This document shows positions 8,632 through 16,415 of a DNA stretch of 64,000 nt, piece after piece. The notes beneath the pieces are model-generated. The model did no database searches, was not told the DNA's origin, and worked only from the letters and a program-made list of their open reading frames with translations. The translations under genes were made by a program, and so were the position numbers. Origin of the DNA: Chromohalobacter moromii (GTDB taxonomy: Bacteria; Pseudomonadota; Gammaproteobacteria; Pseudomonadales; Halomonadaceae); NCBI RefSeq assembly GCF_023091865.1, contig NZ_JAHXDI010000001.1:620001-684000 (forward strand), read 5' to 3'. The stretch's first letter is position 1, and each line of letters begins with the position of its first letter.

Positions 8632-9066
8632 TTACTGCGCGGTGATGGTCTCGGTCACGAGCTTGCCGTCCATCTTGATGGGGCCGTCTTCCTTGGCGCC
8701 GAGGGTGTACTCGAACACGCCGGGCTCCATGCCACCTTCTTCGCTATGGACCATCAGCATCAGGTGGTCGCCGGCCATGACGTCTTCGGTCAGTAGCGCG
8801 GTGACGTCCATGTTTTCGCCTTCCTTGAGCGGGGCGTGACCGACCACGGGGCCGGGTTTCATGCTCTCGTCGGTGCGATGGACCACTAGCCAGCCGTTGC
8901 TGTTCGCCGTGACCTTTTCCGCTGTGACCGTGCCGTCGGCGACGGACTGATCGTCGGCCCAGACTTGTGGGTGCATGTCACCGTTCATGTCCGCCTGGGC
9001 CAGAGAGGCGCCGGCGAGCAGGGTGGCGGATACGAATGCGCTTGCCATGAGCTTGGTCATCATCAT
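8632..9066 (-). CDS. secreted DUF7282-like protein
   Basis: Encodes 144 residues with a clear signal peptide (MMMTKLMASAFVSATLLAGASLAQA, cleaved before DMNGD). The mature part is small, acidic and all-beta in appearance, with the DQSV...VTVEKV-like opening and LVVHR...GPVVGHAPLKEG pattern of DUF7282 proteins, which have no assigned biochemical role. AAGGAG precedes three consecutive ATG codons, so the exact start (9066, 9063 or 9060) is uncertain. It follows the ECF sigma/anti-sigma pair on the same strand, separated by a large hairpin. By analogy with other RskA-linked secreted proteins it may be a target of that sigma factor. Confidence 0.7.
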   Translation of the reverse strand: MMMTKLMASAFVSATLLAGASLAQADMNGDMHPQVWADDQSVADGTVTAEKVTANSNGWLVVHRTDESMKPGPVVGHAPLKEGENMDVTALLTEDVMAGDHLMLMVHSEEGGMEPGVFEYTLGAKEDGPIKMDGKLVTETITAQ

Positions 9067-9082
9067 TCTCTCCTTGAGTTCT

Positions 9083-9126
9083 GAGCACGCCCCATCTTGT
9101 GCGAAGTCGTTGCGATGGGCGTGCTC
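9083..9126. repeat. large inverted repeat between anti-sigma and DUF7282 genes
   Basis: GAGCACGCCC-C-ATC at 9083-9096 pairs with GATGGGCGTGCTC at 9114-9126 with one bulged base and a 17-base spacer. No T-run follows on the minus strand. It may stabilise or separate transcripts of the two genes. Confidence 0.5.
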
Positions 9127-9176
9127 CTAGTTACGCAAGGAGCGCGGGCAAGGTTTCACCTCGACGCGAAAAAAAT

Positions 9177-9950
9177 TCACAAATGCTGCGATACCGCGTC
9201 CTGATCGGTGGCGTAGAGGTAGCCGTGAATCGCGGGACCCGTCGGCTGGCCGGTGGGGGAGCCGCCCGGTGGCTCGATGCTGATGCCGAAGGTGGCCTGC
9301 TTGAGCAGCTCGGGGTCGTAGTCGCTCAGGGCGTCGGCCGGCAGGCTCAAGTTATCGTTGAGCACGCCCACGGAGCGAGGATTGGATCCCAGCGCCTCGG
9401 CCTTGATCCATAGCTGATAGCTGCGGTCCGGCAGTGGCTTGGCGGTCACCGGTCGCACGTTGAGCCGGCGGCTGTCGAGGTCGACGGACAGCATGAAGGC
9501 CGGCTGCTGGTCGTCCTGTTGGAAAACAGCCACCAGGGGTGGGGCGTTCGGTGTCTCATTGAACGGCACGATCAGCACGACGGCGAGTATCAGCGCCGCA
9601 GCCGTGGCCAGGCCGGCGCACCCGCGCCAGAAGCCGAGGCGGCGACGCAGCGCGATCACCTGGGCGGTGCCGTCTGTGTTGCCGGTTTCGCGCCTGTCGT
9701 CGGTGGTGTCGTCCGGCTGGGTCTCGAGCGCGTCGATGCGACGCTCGATCCGGACCAGCAGGTCCGGCCCCGGGGCGATGGTCTCGACCTCGTCGCCGAG
9801 CGGGGCGAGGCGTGCTTCCCAGGCGAGAATGCGCGCGTCCAGATCGGCGTCGTGCCGCCGACGCCGGGCCACCTCGGCGCGTTCCTCGGCGTCGAGGGTG
9901 CCCAGTACGTACTCGGCGGCCAGCATGTCGATGTCGTCGTGGTCGGTCAT
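9177..9950 (-). CDS. RskA-type anti-sigma factor
   Basis: Encodes 257 residues. The N-terminal cytoplasmic domain has the LAAEYVLGTLDAEER motif of RskA/anti-sigma-K domains. One transmembrane segment lies at about 113-133 (GLATAAALILAVVLIVPF). The periplasmic C-terminal domain carries RSYQLWIKAEALGSNPRSVGVL and FGISIEPPGGSPTGQPTGP, typical of the RskA domain. It would hold the upstream ECF sigma factor at the membrane until a signal releases it. The start overlaps the sigma stop by four bases (ATGA), so the pair is translationally coupled. Confidence 0.85.
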   Translation of the reverse strand: MTDHDDIDMLAAEYVLGTLDAEERAEVARRRRHDADLDARILAWEARLAPLGDEVETIAPGPDLLVRIERRIDALETQPDDTTDDRRETGNTDGTAQVIALRRRLGFWRGCAGLATAAALILAVVLIVPFNETPNAPPLVAVFQQDDQQPAFMLSVDLDSRRLNVRPVTAKPLPDRSYQLWIKAEALGSNPRSVGVLNDNLSLPADALSDYDPELLKQATFGISIEPPGGSPTGQPTGPAIHGYLYATDQDAVSQHL

Positions 9951-10561
9951 GGTGCCAGGCACCCCTTGAGTTGCTTCAAGGCCCGATGGAGCCAGGTCTT
10001 GACGGTATTCACCGGCTGCTCGAAATGCGTGGCCAGATCGGCGCGCGACCAGCCGTCCAGATACGCGAGGCGGACCATGTCCCGGCGCTCGGCCTCGAGC
10101 GCTTCCAGGCACGCATGCAGCCGCTTGGCGTCCTGCTCGTGCTCTAGGTGCTCACGGGCGCTGGGCCCACCGGCGGGCGTGTGGGCCAACGTCTCTTCCG
10201 GCTCGTGAGGCGCGCGGGGCTGGCGCCGCAGCTCGTCGATGGCGGCATGGCGGGCGATGGCGACCATCCAGGCAATCGGCGAGGCACGCCCGGTGTCGAA
10301 CTGTGCCGCCTTTTGCCAGATCGTGACGTAGGCTTCCTGAACCACGTCATCGGCCCGACCCCGCTCCTTCAAGATACGCAGTACCGTGCCATAGAGTTTC
10401 GCCGACGTGGCCGCATACAACTGCTCGAAGGCGCGGCGATCACGCTGGGCCACGCGCCGAAGCAGTTCGGGCAGGCGTTCTCCTGCAGTGGAAGGCGCGG
10501 CGGAGGCATCATCCGCCGCTATCGAGGAGCGCCTCGGAGAGCGTCTTGAGGCATCGGACAT
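9947..10561 (-). CDS. ECF-family RNA polymerase sigma factor (SigK-like)
   Basis: Encodes 204 residues. Region 2 runs at about 45-110 (AFEQLYAATSAKLYGTVLRIL, ADDVVQEAYVTIWQKA, WMVAIARHAAIDELRR) and region 4 at about 145-200 (VRLAYLDGWSRADLATHFEQPVNTVKTWLHRALKQL). It is paired with an RskA-type anti-sigma factor through a four-base overlap. Such pairs respond to envelope or oxidative signals. The first 30 residues are low-complexity, so a later start is possible. Confidence 0.88.
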   Translation of the reverse strand: MSDASRRSPRRSSIAADDASAAPSTAGERLPELLRRVAQRDRRAFEQLYAATSAKLYGTVLRILKERGRADDVVQEAYVTIWQKAAQFDTGRASPIAWMVAIARHAAIDELRRQPRAPHEPEETLAHTPAGGPSAREHLEHEQDAKRLHACLEALEAERRDMVRLAYLDGWSRADLATHFEQPVNTVKTWLHRALKQLKGCLAP

Positions 10562-10937
10562 ACCACGTTCCCTGTTGTCGTCGTTGGGGCATGCTGTCGG
10601 CGGCGCATCTGTATCCGCGCCATCGCGAGGCAGTTTGCAAAACCCCCGTGGTCATTACAAGCAGGGCGTGTGCGCCTGACGCTTGCGGTGCTGTAGGCCT
10701 GGCACCACAACCGGGCGCGATCAGGCGTACGGCCTAAAGTTTACTTATGACATGCCGATACGCGTGGGTACGGGGCATCGATTCCATGCTCCTTCCCAGT
10801 TCGAACCCTCTCCCAAACGAGATCGTTTCCATGTTGTCTTGCTTGACCATGTGCTTCCACGTGGCGGGCGGTGCCGTATCGGCGTCGCCACGCCTTGCAT
10901 GTTCCTTTACCGAGCCGTCACGGCGGGAGGTATGAGC
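10562..10937. other. intergenic region between ECF sigma and chemoreceptor genes
   Basis: This 376-base gap separates divergent genes. The only clear element is the sigma-28 promoter at 10735-10761. No promoter for the sigma factor gene was recognised. Open frames crossing this region toward the chemoreceptor lack ribosome sites. Confidence 0.6.
10735..10761 (+). promoter_or_regulatory. sigma-28 (FliA) promoter for the chemoreceptor
   Basis: TAAAGTTT (10735-10742), 11 bases, then GCCGATAC (10754-10761). This matches the FliA consensus TAAAGTTT-N11-GCCGATAA at all but the last base. Transcription would start near 10770, about 170 bases before the receptor start codon. Confidence 0.8.
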
Positions 10938-13031
10938 ATGCATTTCAAATCGATTCGCACCTTGGTCGCGACGCTTGTCGGGGCCTGCATCGTGGTGCTG
11001 GTGGTGGCCTTGGTCGGCTATGCGACCTTTGCTAATTCTCGGTCGGCGGAGTTCGTCGAGAAACAAACGCGAGGACTGCTCGAGCAAAACATCGAGCAAC
11101 GTTTGGACGCGGTGGCCTCGACCCAGGCCGAGCGGATCAAGGCGCGGCTGACCCAGGCACTGGATCAGGCGCGCAACCTCGCCTCGCTCAACGAGCTGAT
11201 GGGCGAGGACCGGGGTGTCTCGTTGTCCCGTGAAGAGATGTCGAACGTCGTCCGCGACACGGTGGCTGAAAACCCCGATCTTTTGGATGCCTTCATCGGT
11301 TGGGAGCCCAACGCCTTCGGCGATGACAGCGAATACACGGGCCGTGAAGACGCCGGCTACGGCCCGAATGGCCGTTTCATGCCGTGGTGGTATCGCACGG
11401 AGTCCGGCGATATCGAGGTGCTGCCCCTGGGCGAGACCATGGAAAGCCAAACACTTCAGGACAGCGGCATCCGTGAGGGCGAATACTATCTCTGCCCCCG
11501 CGAGACCCAGAAGCCTTGCGTCATCGACCCGGCCCCTTACGACTATAACGGCAAGACCTTGATGGTGACGTCGTTCAACGTGCCGGTAATGGTCGATGGC
11601 GAGTTCCGGGGTAGCGCCGGGGTCGATCTGTCAGTGGATTTCATCCAGACCTTGTTGAGCGACGCCAACGAGACGCTGTTTGACGGTGCCGGGGAAATGG
11701 CGCTGATCGCACCGCGCGGTGGGATTACCGCCTCCACCGGCCATGCCGAGGCGGCGGGCCAGCAGGCGGAAGATGTTTTCGACGAGACGGTGGTTTCGCA
11801 GTTGCAGCGGGCCAAGGCCGGCGACCCGGTACGCGACGATTCGGGCGAGATGATCGAGCTGTATTGGCCGTTTAAGTTGATGGAAGACAGCGAGCCGTGG
11901 ACGGTGATGATTCGTCTACCGGCCGATGTGGTCATGGCGGGGGCCGATACCCTCCAGGGGGATCTCGAGGATCAGCGCCGGGCCGATATGTTTGGCATGA
12001 TCGCGGTCGGTGCGGTCATCGCGGCATTGGGGCTGCTGGTCAGCTGGCTGCTGGGCGGCAGCCTGTCACGGCCGCTGCGCCAGTTGGCCGGCCGTATGCG
12101 TGACATTGCCTCCGGTGGCGGCGACCTGACACAGCGTCTACCGGTACGCGGTCGCAACGAGATCGCCGAGCTGGCGACGCAGTTCAACGCCTTCGCCGAC
12201 AAGATGAACGATGTGCTGTTGGATGTCCGCGATAGCAGCGATTCGGTCCGCGTGGCGTCCTCGGAGATCGCCTCGGCGAGCCAGGATCTTGCCGGACGAA
12301 CGGACACTACGGCCTCCAGTCTGCAGGAAACCTCGGCCTCGATGGAGGAATTGACCAGCACCGTTTCGCATACCGCAGACTCGGCGAGTCAGGCCAGCGG
12401 CCTGGCCCAATCGGCCAGTCAGTCGGCGACGCGCGGTGGCGAGGTCGTCGGGGATGTGGTCAAGACCATGGACGAGATCGAGACGGCTTCGCAGCAAGTC
12501 GCCGAGATCGTCACCACCATGGATGGTATCGCCTTCCAGACCAACCTGCTGGCTCTGAACGCCTCCGTCGAGGCGGCGCGTGCCGGTGAGGAAGGGCGTG
12601 GCTTCGCAGTGGTCGCCAGCGAGGTGCGCCAGCTCGCCACGCGCAGCGCCGACGCCGCCCGTGAGATCAAGTCGCTGATCGACAACGCCTCGAGCAAGAC
12701 CCAGAGCGGCGCCGAACTGGCGCGCAGCGCAGGCACGGCGATGAACGAGATCGTCGATGGCGTGACACGCGTCACGGATGTGCTCAACGAGATCAGCGCC
12801 GCGACCAGCGAGCAGCGTGACGGCATCGGCCAGGTCAACGTAGCGGTGACCGATCTGGACAACATGACGCAGCAGAATGCCGCCATGGTCGAACAGAGCG
12901 CCACCGCCGCCGCCGAGCTCAAGGCCCAGTCACAGCGCCTTGCCGAGACCGTCGGCGCCTTTACGCTGCGTGAGCGTGGCGAAGGGGAAAGCCAGCCGGC
13001 TGCGTTGCCGAGCGACTCGCACGCGCGCTGA
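10938..13031 (+). CDS. methyl-accepting chemotaxis protein with dCache sensor
   Basis: Encodes 697 residues. The start at 10938 is chosen because GGGAGG sits 7 bases upstream; an ATG at 10932 is only one base from it. Order: transmembrane helix (about 8-30), a periplasmic double-Cache sensor (about 35-350, with GRFMPWWYRT and GEYYLCPRETQKP), a second transmembrane helix (about 350-375), HAMP, and the signalling domain with the conserved hairpin tip GIAFQTNLLALNASVEAARAG. The ligand is not predictable from sequence. It is a single gene driven by a sigma-28 promoter, placing it in the flagellar/chemotaxis regulon. Confidence 0.93.
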   Translation: MHFKSIRTLVATLVGACIVVLVVALVGYATFANSRSAEFVEKQTRGLLEQNIEQRLDAVASTQAERIKARLTQALDQARNLASLNELMGEDRGVSLSREEMSNVVRDTVAENPDLLDAFIGWEPNAFGDDSEYTGREDAGYGPNGRFMPWWYRTESGDIEVLPLGETMESQTLQDSGIREGEYYLCPRETQKPCVIDPAPYDYNGKTLMVTSFNVPVMVDGEFRGSAGVDLSVDFIQTLLSDANETLFDGAGEMALIAPRGGITASTGHAEAAGQQAEDVFDETVVSQLQRAKAGDPVRDDSGEMIELYWPFKLMEDSEPWTVMIRLPADVVMAGADTLQGDLEDQRRADMFGMIAVGAVIAALGLLVSWLLGGSLSRPLRQLAGRMRDIASGGGDLTQRLPVRGRNEIAELATQFNAFADKMNDVLLDVRDSSDSVRVASSEIASASQDLAGRTDTTASSLQETSASMEELTSTVSHTADSASQASGLAQSASQSATRGGEVVGDVVKTMDEIETASQQVAEIVTTMDGIAFQTNLLALNASVEAARAGEEGRGFAVVASEVRQLATRSADAAREIKSLIDNASSKTQSGAELARSAGTAMNEIVDGVTRVTDVLNEISAATSEQRDGIGQVNVAVTDLDNMTQQNAAMVEQSATAAAELKAQSQRLAETVGAFTLRERGEGESQPAALPSDSHAR

Positions 13032-13056
13032 TGCGCGGCCCTCGGGCCACTACGAA

Positions 13057-13086
13057 AACCCGCCGGACATCGCCGGCGGGTTTCTT
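13057..13086 (+). terminator. Rho-independent terminator of the chemoreceptor gene
   Basis: AACCCGCCGG and CCGGCGGGTT are perfect 10-base arms around a 6-base loop, followed by TTCTT. It lies 25 bases after the stop codon. Confidence 0.8.
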
Positions 13087-13232
13087 GCGTAGGGTAGAAA
13101 AGCGCGCTTTACCACATGACGATTGCGTTGATGTGACGCATGGCGGAACTTCGCTCTTTGAACTAAAGTCGTATAAGTAGCCGTGAGTTACACACAACAA
13201 GCGAGACAGCAAATGTATCGGGAGGTTGGGAG

Positions 13233-13478
13233 ATGATTACCCAGGAAGATGTCGAGCTGGCGCGCAATGCGCCGTGGTTGGACACCCCACGTGTGGATGA
13301 CACCAGCCCTGAAAACAGTGCCTTGTTCACGATCGGGACCATCATCGAAGCGAAAGTTCGCGAGGCATCACGTCCGCTGCGCGATGTCATCGATGAGATG
13401 GTGCGGCGTTTTTCGCCTTGGGGGCTTGATTCGCGCCTGGCGGAAACGGCCTATCGCTACGTGTATTGCTGGGGTTGA
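13233..13478 (+). CDS. small hypothetical protein
   Basis: Encodes 81 residues, soluble and mostly helical in appearance (ENSALFTIGTIIEAKVREASRPLRDVIDEMVRRF), ending in YRYVYCWG. A GGGAG ribosome site precedes the ATG. No family is recognised. It stands alone between the chemoreceptor terminator and the riboswitch upstream of terC. Confidence 0.5.
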   Translation: MITQEDVELARNAPWLDTPRVDDTSPENSALFTIGTIIEAKVREASRPLRDVIDEMVRRFSPWGLDSRLAETAYRYVYCWG

Positions 13479-13544
13479 GGTGATCCAGGCATGCCGCCGC
13501 GACGATAAACGTTGCGTTGTGGCATGCCTCGCCCCACAATGCGC

Positions 13545-13682
13545 CGCAGCGGAAGGGGAGTATTCCCGAAGCGGGTCGCCAGGCCTGTAGCTTCGCGCTG
13601 TCATCGTCAGCACGGGCGCAACGCCCCGGTGACAGCGGCTCGGCATTCATGCCAAGCGGGAGAGACCTTCGGCAACGTTGAC
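13545..13682 (+). ncRNA. yybP-ykoY manganese riboswitch upstream of terC/alx
   Basis: Two hallmark blocks of the yybP-ykoY family are present in the right order: GGAAGGGGAGTA (13551-13562) and GCGGGAGAGACCTTCGGC (13656-13673), which bring together the L1 and L3 loops that bind Mn2+. Helical segments between them include CACGGGCGC and ACGCCCCGGTGACAGC. The RNA sits directly before a TerC/Alx-type gene, the classical partner of this riboswitch. The regulatory mode (translational or terminator) is not clear; the end lies about 20 bases from the start codon, which favours translation control. Confidence 0.75.
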
Positions 13683-13702
13683 CGTTGACCGGAGGTAGAC
13701 CT

Positions 13703-14692
13703 ATGCACGTCCCCCTGTGGGTATGGCTGGCCACTGTGGCCGGCATCATCGCGCTGTTCGTTTTCGATTTCTTCTCACATGTCCGCAAGCCGCATGCGCC
13801 GAGCTTCAAGGAGTCGGCGGCATGGAGCTGTGTGTACATCGCCTTGGCCATGGTGTTCGGGGCAGGACTGTGGCTGGTTTGGGGGCCGCAGCACGGCGCC
13901 GAGTATTTCGCCGGCTTCATCACCGAGAAAAGTCTGTCGGTGGATAATCTGTTCGTGTTCGTGATCATCATGAGCAAGTTCGCGGTGCCGCGTATTCACC
14001 AACAGAAAGCGCTTTTGATCGGCATCGTCATCGCCTTGATCATGCGCGGCATTTTCATCGCCGTGGGCGCGGCGGCGATCCATCAGTTCAGTTGGGTATT
14101 CTATATCTTCGGTGCCTTCCTGCTGTGGACGGCCTACAAACTGGGTAAAGAAAGCTTCGAGGAGCATGACGAAGAAGAGGAATACCGCCCCAATCTGGCG
14201 GTGCGATTGGCACAGCGCTGGCTACCGGTAACCGAGGAGTATCATGGCCAACGCTTGATCGCGAAGATCGGCGGTAAGCGGTTGGTGACGCCACTTTTCA
14301 TGGTGATCGTGGCGCTGGGCTTCACCGATCTTTTGTTCGCGCTGGATTCCATTCCGGCCATCTATGGGCTGACGCGTGAGCCCTATATCGTCTTTACGGC
14401 GAACGCTTTCGCGTTGTTGGGATTGCTGCAGCTCTATTTCCTGCTGGGTGGCTTATTGTCGCGCTTGGTTTATCTGGGGCTGGGGCTGTCGGTGATCCTG
14501 GGTTTCATCGGCGTCAAGCTGGTGATGGAAGCGCTGCACGAGAACACGCTGCCGTTCATCAACGGCGGCCATCCCATCGAGTCGATTCCCGAGATCCCCA
14601 TCTGGTTGTCGATGACCATCATCGTTGGCGCGCTGGTGAGCACTGGCGTGGCGAGCTTGATCAAGGATCGCCGCGACCGGGCGCGTGCCTGA
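13703..14692 (+). CDS. alx: TerC/Alx-family membrane protein (probable Mn2+ exporter)
   Basis: Encodes 329 residues with about 8-9 transmembrane segments. Family motifs include ESAAWSCVYIALAMVFG, FAGFITEKSLSVDNLFVFVIIMSKF (the acidic ESLSVDN-type motif) and ALGFTDLLFALDSIPAIYGLT. E. coli Alx exports manganese; a preceding yybP-ykoY riboswitch supports the same role here. The ATG at 13703 is chosen because GGAGGT precedes it; an upstream ATG at 13685 overlaps the riboswitch 3' end. Confidence 0.88.
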   Translation: MHVPLWVWLATVAGIIALFVFDFFSHVRKPHAPSFKESAAWSCVYIALAMVFGAGLWLVWGPQHGAEYFAGFITEKSLSVDNLFVFVIIMSKFAVPRIHQQKALLIGIVIALIMRGIFIAVGAAAIHQFSWVFYIFGAFLLWTAYKLGKESFEEHDEEEEYRPNLAVRLAQRWLPVTEEYHGQRLIAKIGGKRLVTPLFMVIVALGFTDLLFALDSIPAIYGLTREPYIVFTANAFALLGLLQLYFLLGGLLSRLVYLGLGLSVILGFIGVKLVMEALHENTLPFINGGHPIESIPEIPIWLSMTIIVGALVSTGVASLIKDRRDRARA

Positions 14693-14717
14693 TCGTATGA
14701 TGGTAGGGCGGCGGGCG

Positions 14718-16295
14718 TCAGTTGGCCTCGACGCCATAAAGCCGGTGCAGTAGCCCGCGCAGCTCGGCCATCGAGCGCGCGGGCTTGTCGTGGGACGGTT
14801 GCATTCCACGCTGGAATCCGTGCTCGAGGAGTGGCGCGATCAAGTCGGGGTCGCCGCTGATGACGTGCACCGGTACTTCGCGGTCGGGCGTGAAGCCGAG
14901 CATCCCCGGCGCGGCCTGGTGATCGCCAAGCAAAATCATCAGGGTCTCGTCGTTCACGTAACGCGCGGCGTATTCGCCGGCGACTGCCAGCGAATAGGCC
15001 AGCGCAGGGCCGTAGCGTTGCCGCATGCCGTCGTTGTCCCCCCAAAGTTCGAGGAAGTCGCTGCCTTCGCCTTCCCAGCGCGTGAAGGCGTGGCCGTCGT
15101 CGAGTGCGTCCCATGGCAGCGGTTCGATCACCGGTACCCAAGGCGCATGGCTGCTGATCAGGGCCAGTTCGGCGAACAGCGGATTGCGATGTTCGCGGCG
15201 TACCTGGCGCAGGCGATGCCAGACGAACTGATCGGGTATCGTCACCCAGCCCAGGCGCGGACCGCGATAGTCGAGCCGCGCGTCGTCGTGGATCTCGTCA
15301 TAGCCCAGTCGACGTCCCGCCGGCCAATCCCGATAGATCGCCGGCATCATGGCCACGCTGGTGTGTCCTGTGCGCTCGAAGTCGTCGATCAAGGTGGCGC
15401 GCGGGCTCTCGAGCAATCGTGCGTAGCGTAGCGGTGAACTTACCCATAAGCCGCTGAGCACGCTGGCATGCGCCAGACGTGACTGCCCGCCGAGCGTGGG
15501 TGAAGTGATCCGGCCGCTGGCCACGCTGAGCCCTGCTTGTGCGAAGGCCTCGGCCATGGCGTCGAGGCGTGCGTTCACGGGGCCGGCAAAGGGAGCACGT
15601 TCGAGCGCGGCCATGCCGTAGGATTCCACGAACGCCAGAATGACATCGGTCTTGGCGAGGCCGGGCAAGGGCTGACCGCCCGGCGCGTCGAGCGGAGATT
15701 CACGCGTCGATAGGCGTGCATCGAAATCGCGCAACGACGCACGCGTTTCATAGGCACGGGTGGCCTGCTCGGTGAGCAGGGTGATGCCGGGCGTGCCGAT
15801 GGGCGCCATGTCGCGCCACAGGCCGAGAAGTGCCAGCCCCACGCCAAGCACCAGCGTGCCCCAGGCGCAGCGGCTAGGTGCGCCGTGGCGTGGCAGGCTC
15901 GCCAGCAGATGGCCCAAGCCCAGGCCGATGGCCAGCAGCGCGAGAAGCGTCGCGGTCACCAGGGCGATACTCACCGGCAGGCCCAGATTGTCGCGCAACA
16001 GCTCCAGCAGGATCGGTACCTGCGAGGCATCGAGATAGAGATTGAGCGGCCGGCCCTGGATCTCCTGGGTGATCGCATCGCCCAACGCGCAAGCCAACGC
16101 CAGCACGATCAGCACGGCGCTGGCGTACGACAATAGCCGGCGCGCCAGGCGCTGCCGGGGCCATAGGCTCAGCACGCCGACCAGTATCAGCCCCTCCAAC
16201 GCCAGCCAGGGCATGGCGGCGCTGCCGAGGCGGGGAAGTGCCGTGGCGATGAGCGCGGCATTGACGAGTAGCAGTGTCAGCCACCAGCGAACCAT
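14718..16295 (-). CDS. membrane-anchored sulfatase/LTA-synthase-like phosphotransferase
   Basis: Encodes 525 residues. Four or five transmembrane helices fill the first ~165 residues, followed by an alkaline-phosphatase-superfamily domain: DVILAFVESYGM, then SPTLGGQSRLAHASVLSGL, and a late LLGDHQAAP metal site. Relatives move phosphoglycerol or phosphoethanolamine groups onto envelope glycans or lipids. The exact substrate is unknown. It converges with terC, with 25 bases between stops. Confidence 0.75.
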   Translation of the reverse strand: MVRWWLTLLLVNAALIATALPRLGSAAMPWLALEGLILVGVLSLWPRQRLARRLLSYASAVLIVLALACALGDAITQEIQGRPLNLYLDASQVPILLELLRDNLGLPVSIALVTATLLALLAIGLGLGHLLASLPRHGAPSRCAWGTLVLGVGLALLGLWRDMAPIGTPGITLLTEQATRAYETRASLRDFDARLSTRESPLDAPGGQPLPGLAKTDVILAFVESYGMAALERAPFAGPVNARLDAMAEAFAQAGLSVASGRITSPTLGGQSRLAHASVLSGLWVSSPLRYARLLESPRATLIDDFERTGHTSVAMMPAIYRDWPAGRRLGYDEIHDDARLDYRGPRLGWVTIPDQFVWHRLRQVRREHRNPLFAELALISSHAPWVPVIEPLPWDALDDGHAFTRWEGEGSDFLELWGDNDGMRQRYGPALAYSLAVAGEYAARYVNDETLMILLGDHQAAPGMLGFTPDREVPVHVISGDPDLIAPLLEHGFQRGMQPSHDKPARSMAELRGLLHRLYGVEAN

Positions 16296-16415
16296 GGGCT
16301 TTCCTTGTCTGTATAGATCAAAAAGTATCTAAGGCCATTCCCACAAATAACTTCCTGGAATATTCGCGGTTCGTCACAATGCGGGCATCGTATCTCTTGT
16401 TAGGACACTGGCGGT

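Noticed and set aside
10683-10937. N-terminal extension of the chemoreceptor
   Set aside because: It runs through the sigma-28 promoter and would place extra residues before the first membrane helix; GGGAGG supports the start at 10938.
13249-13590. Alternative 113-residue frame over the small gene and riboswitch
   Set aside because: It overlaps the riboswitch core and lacks a ribosome site; the 81-residue frame is better supported.
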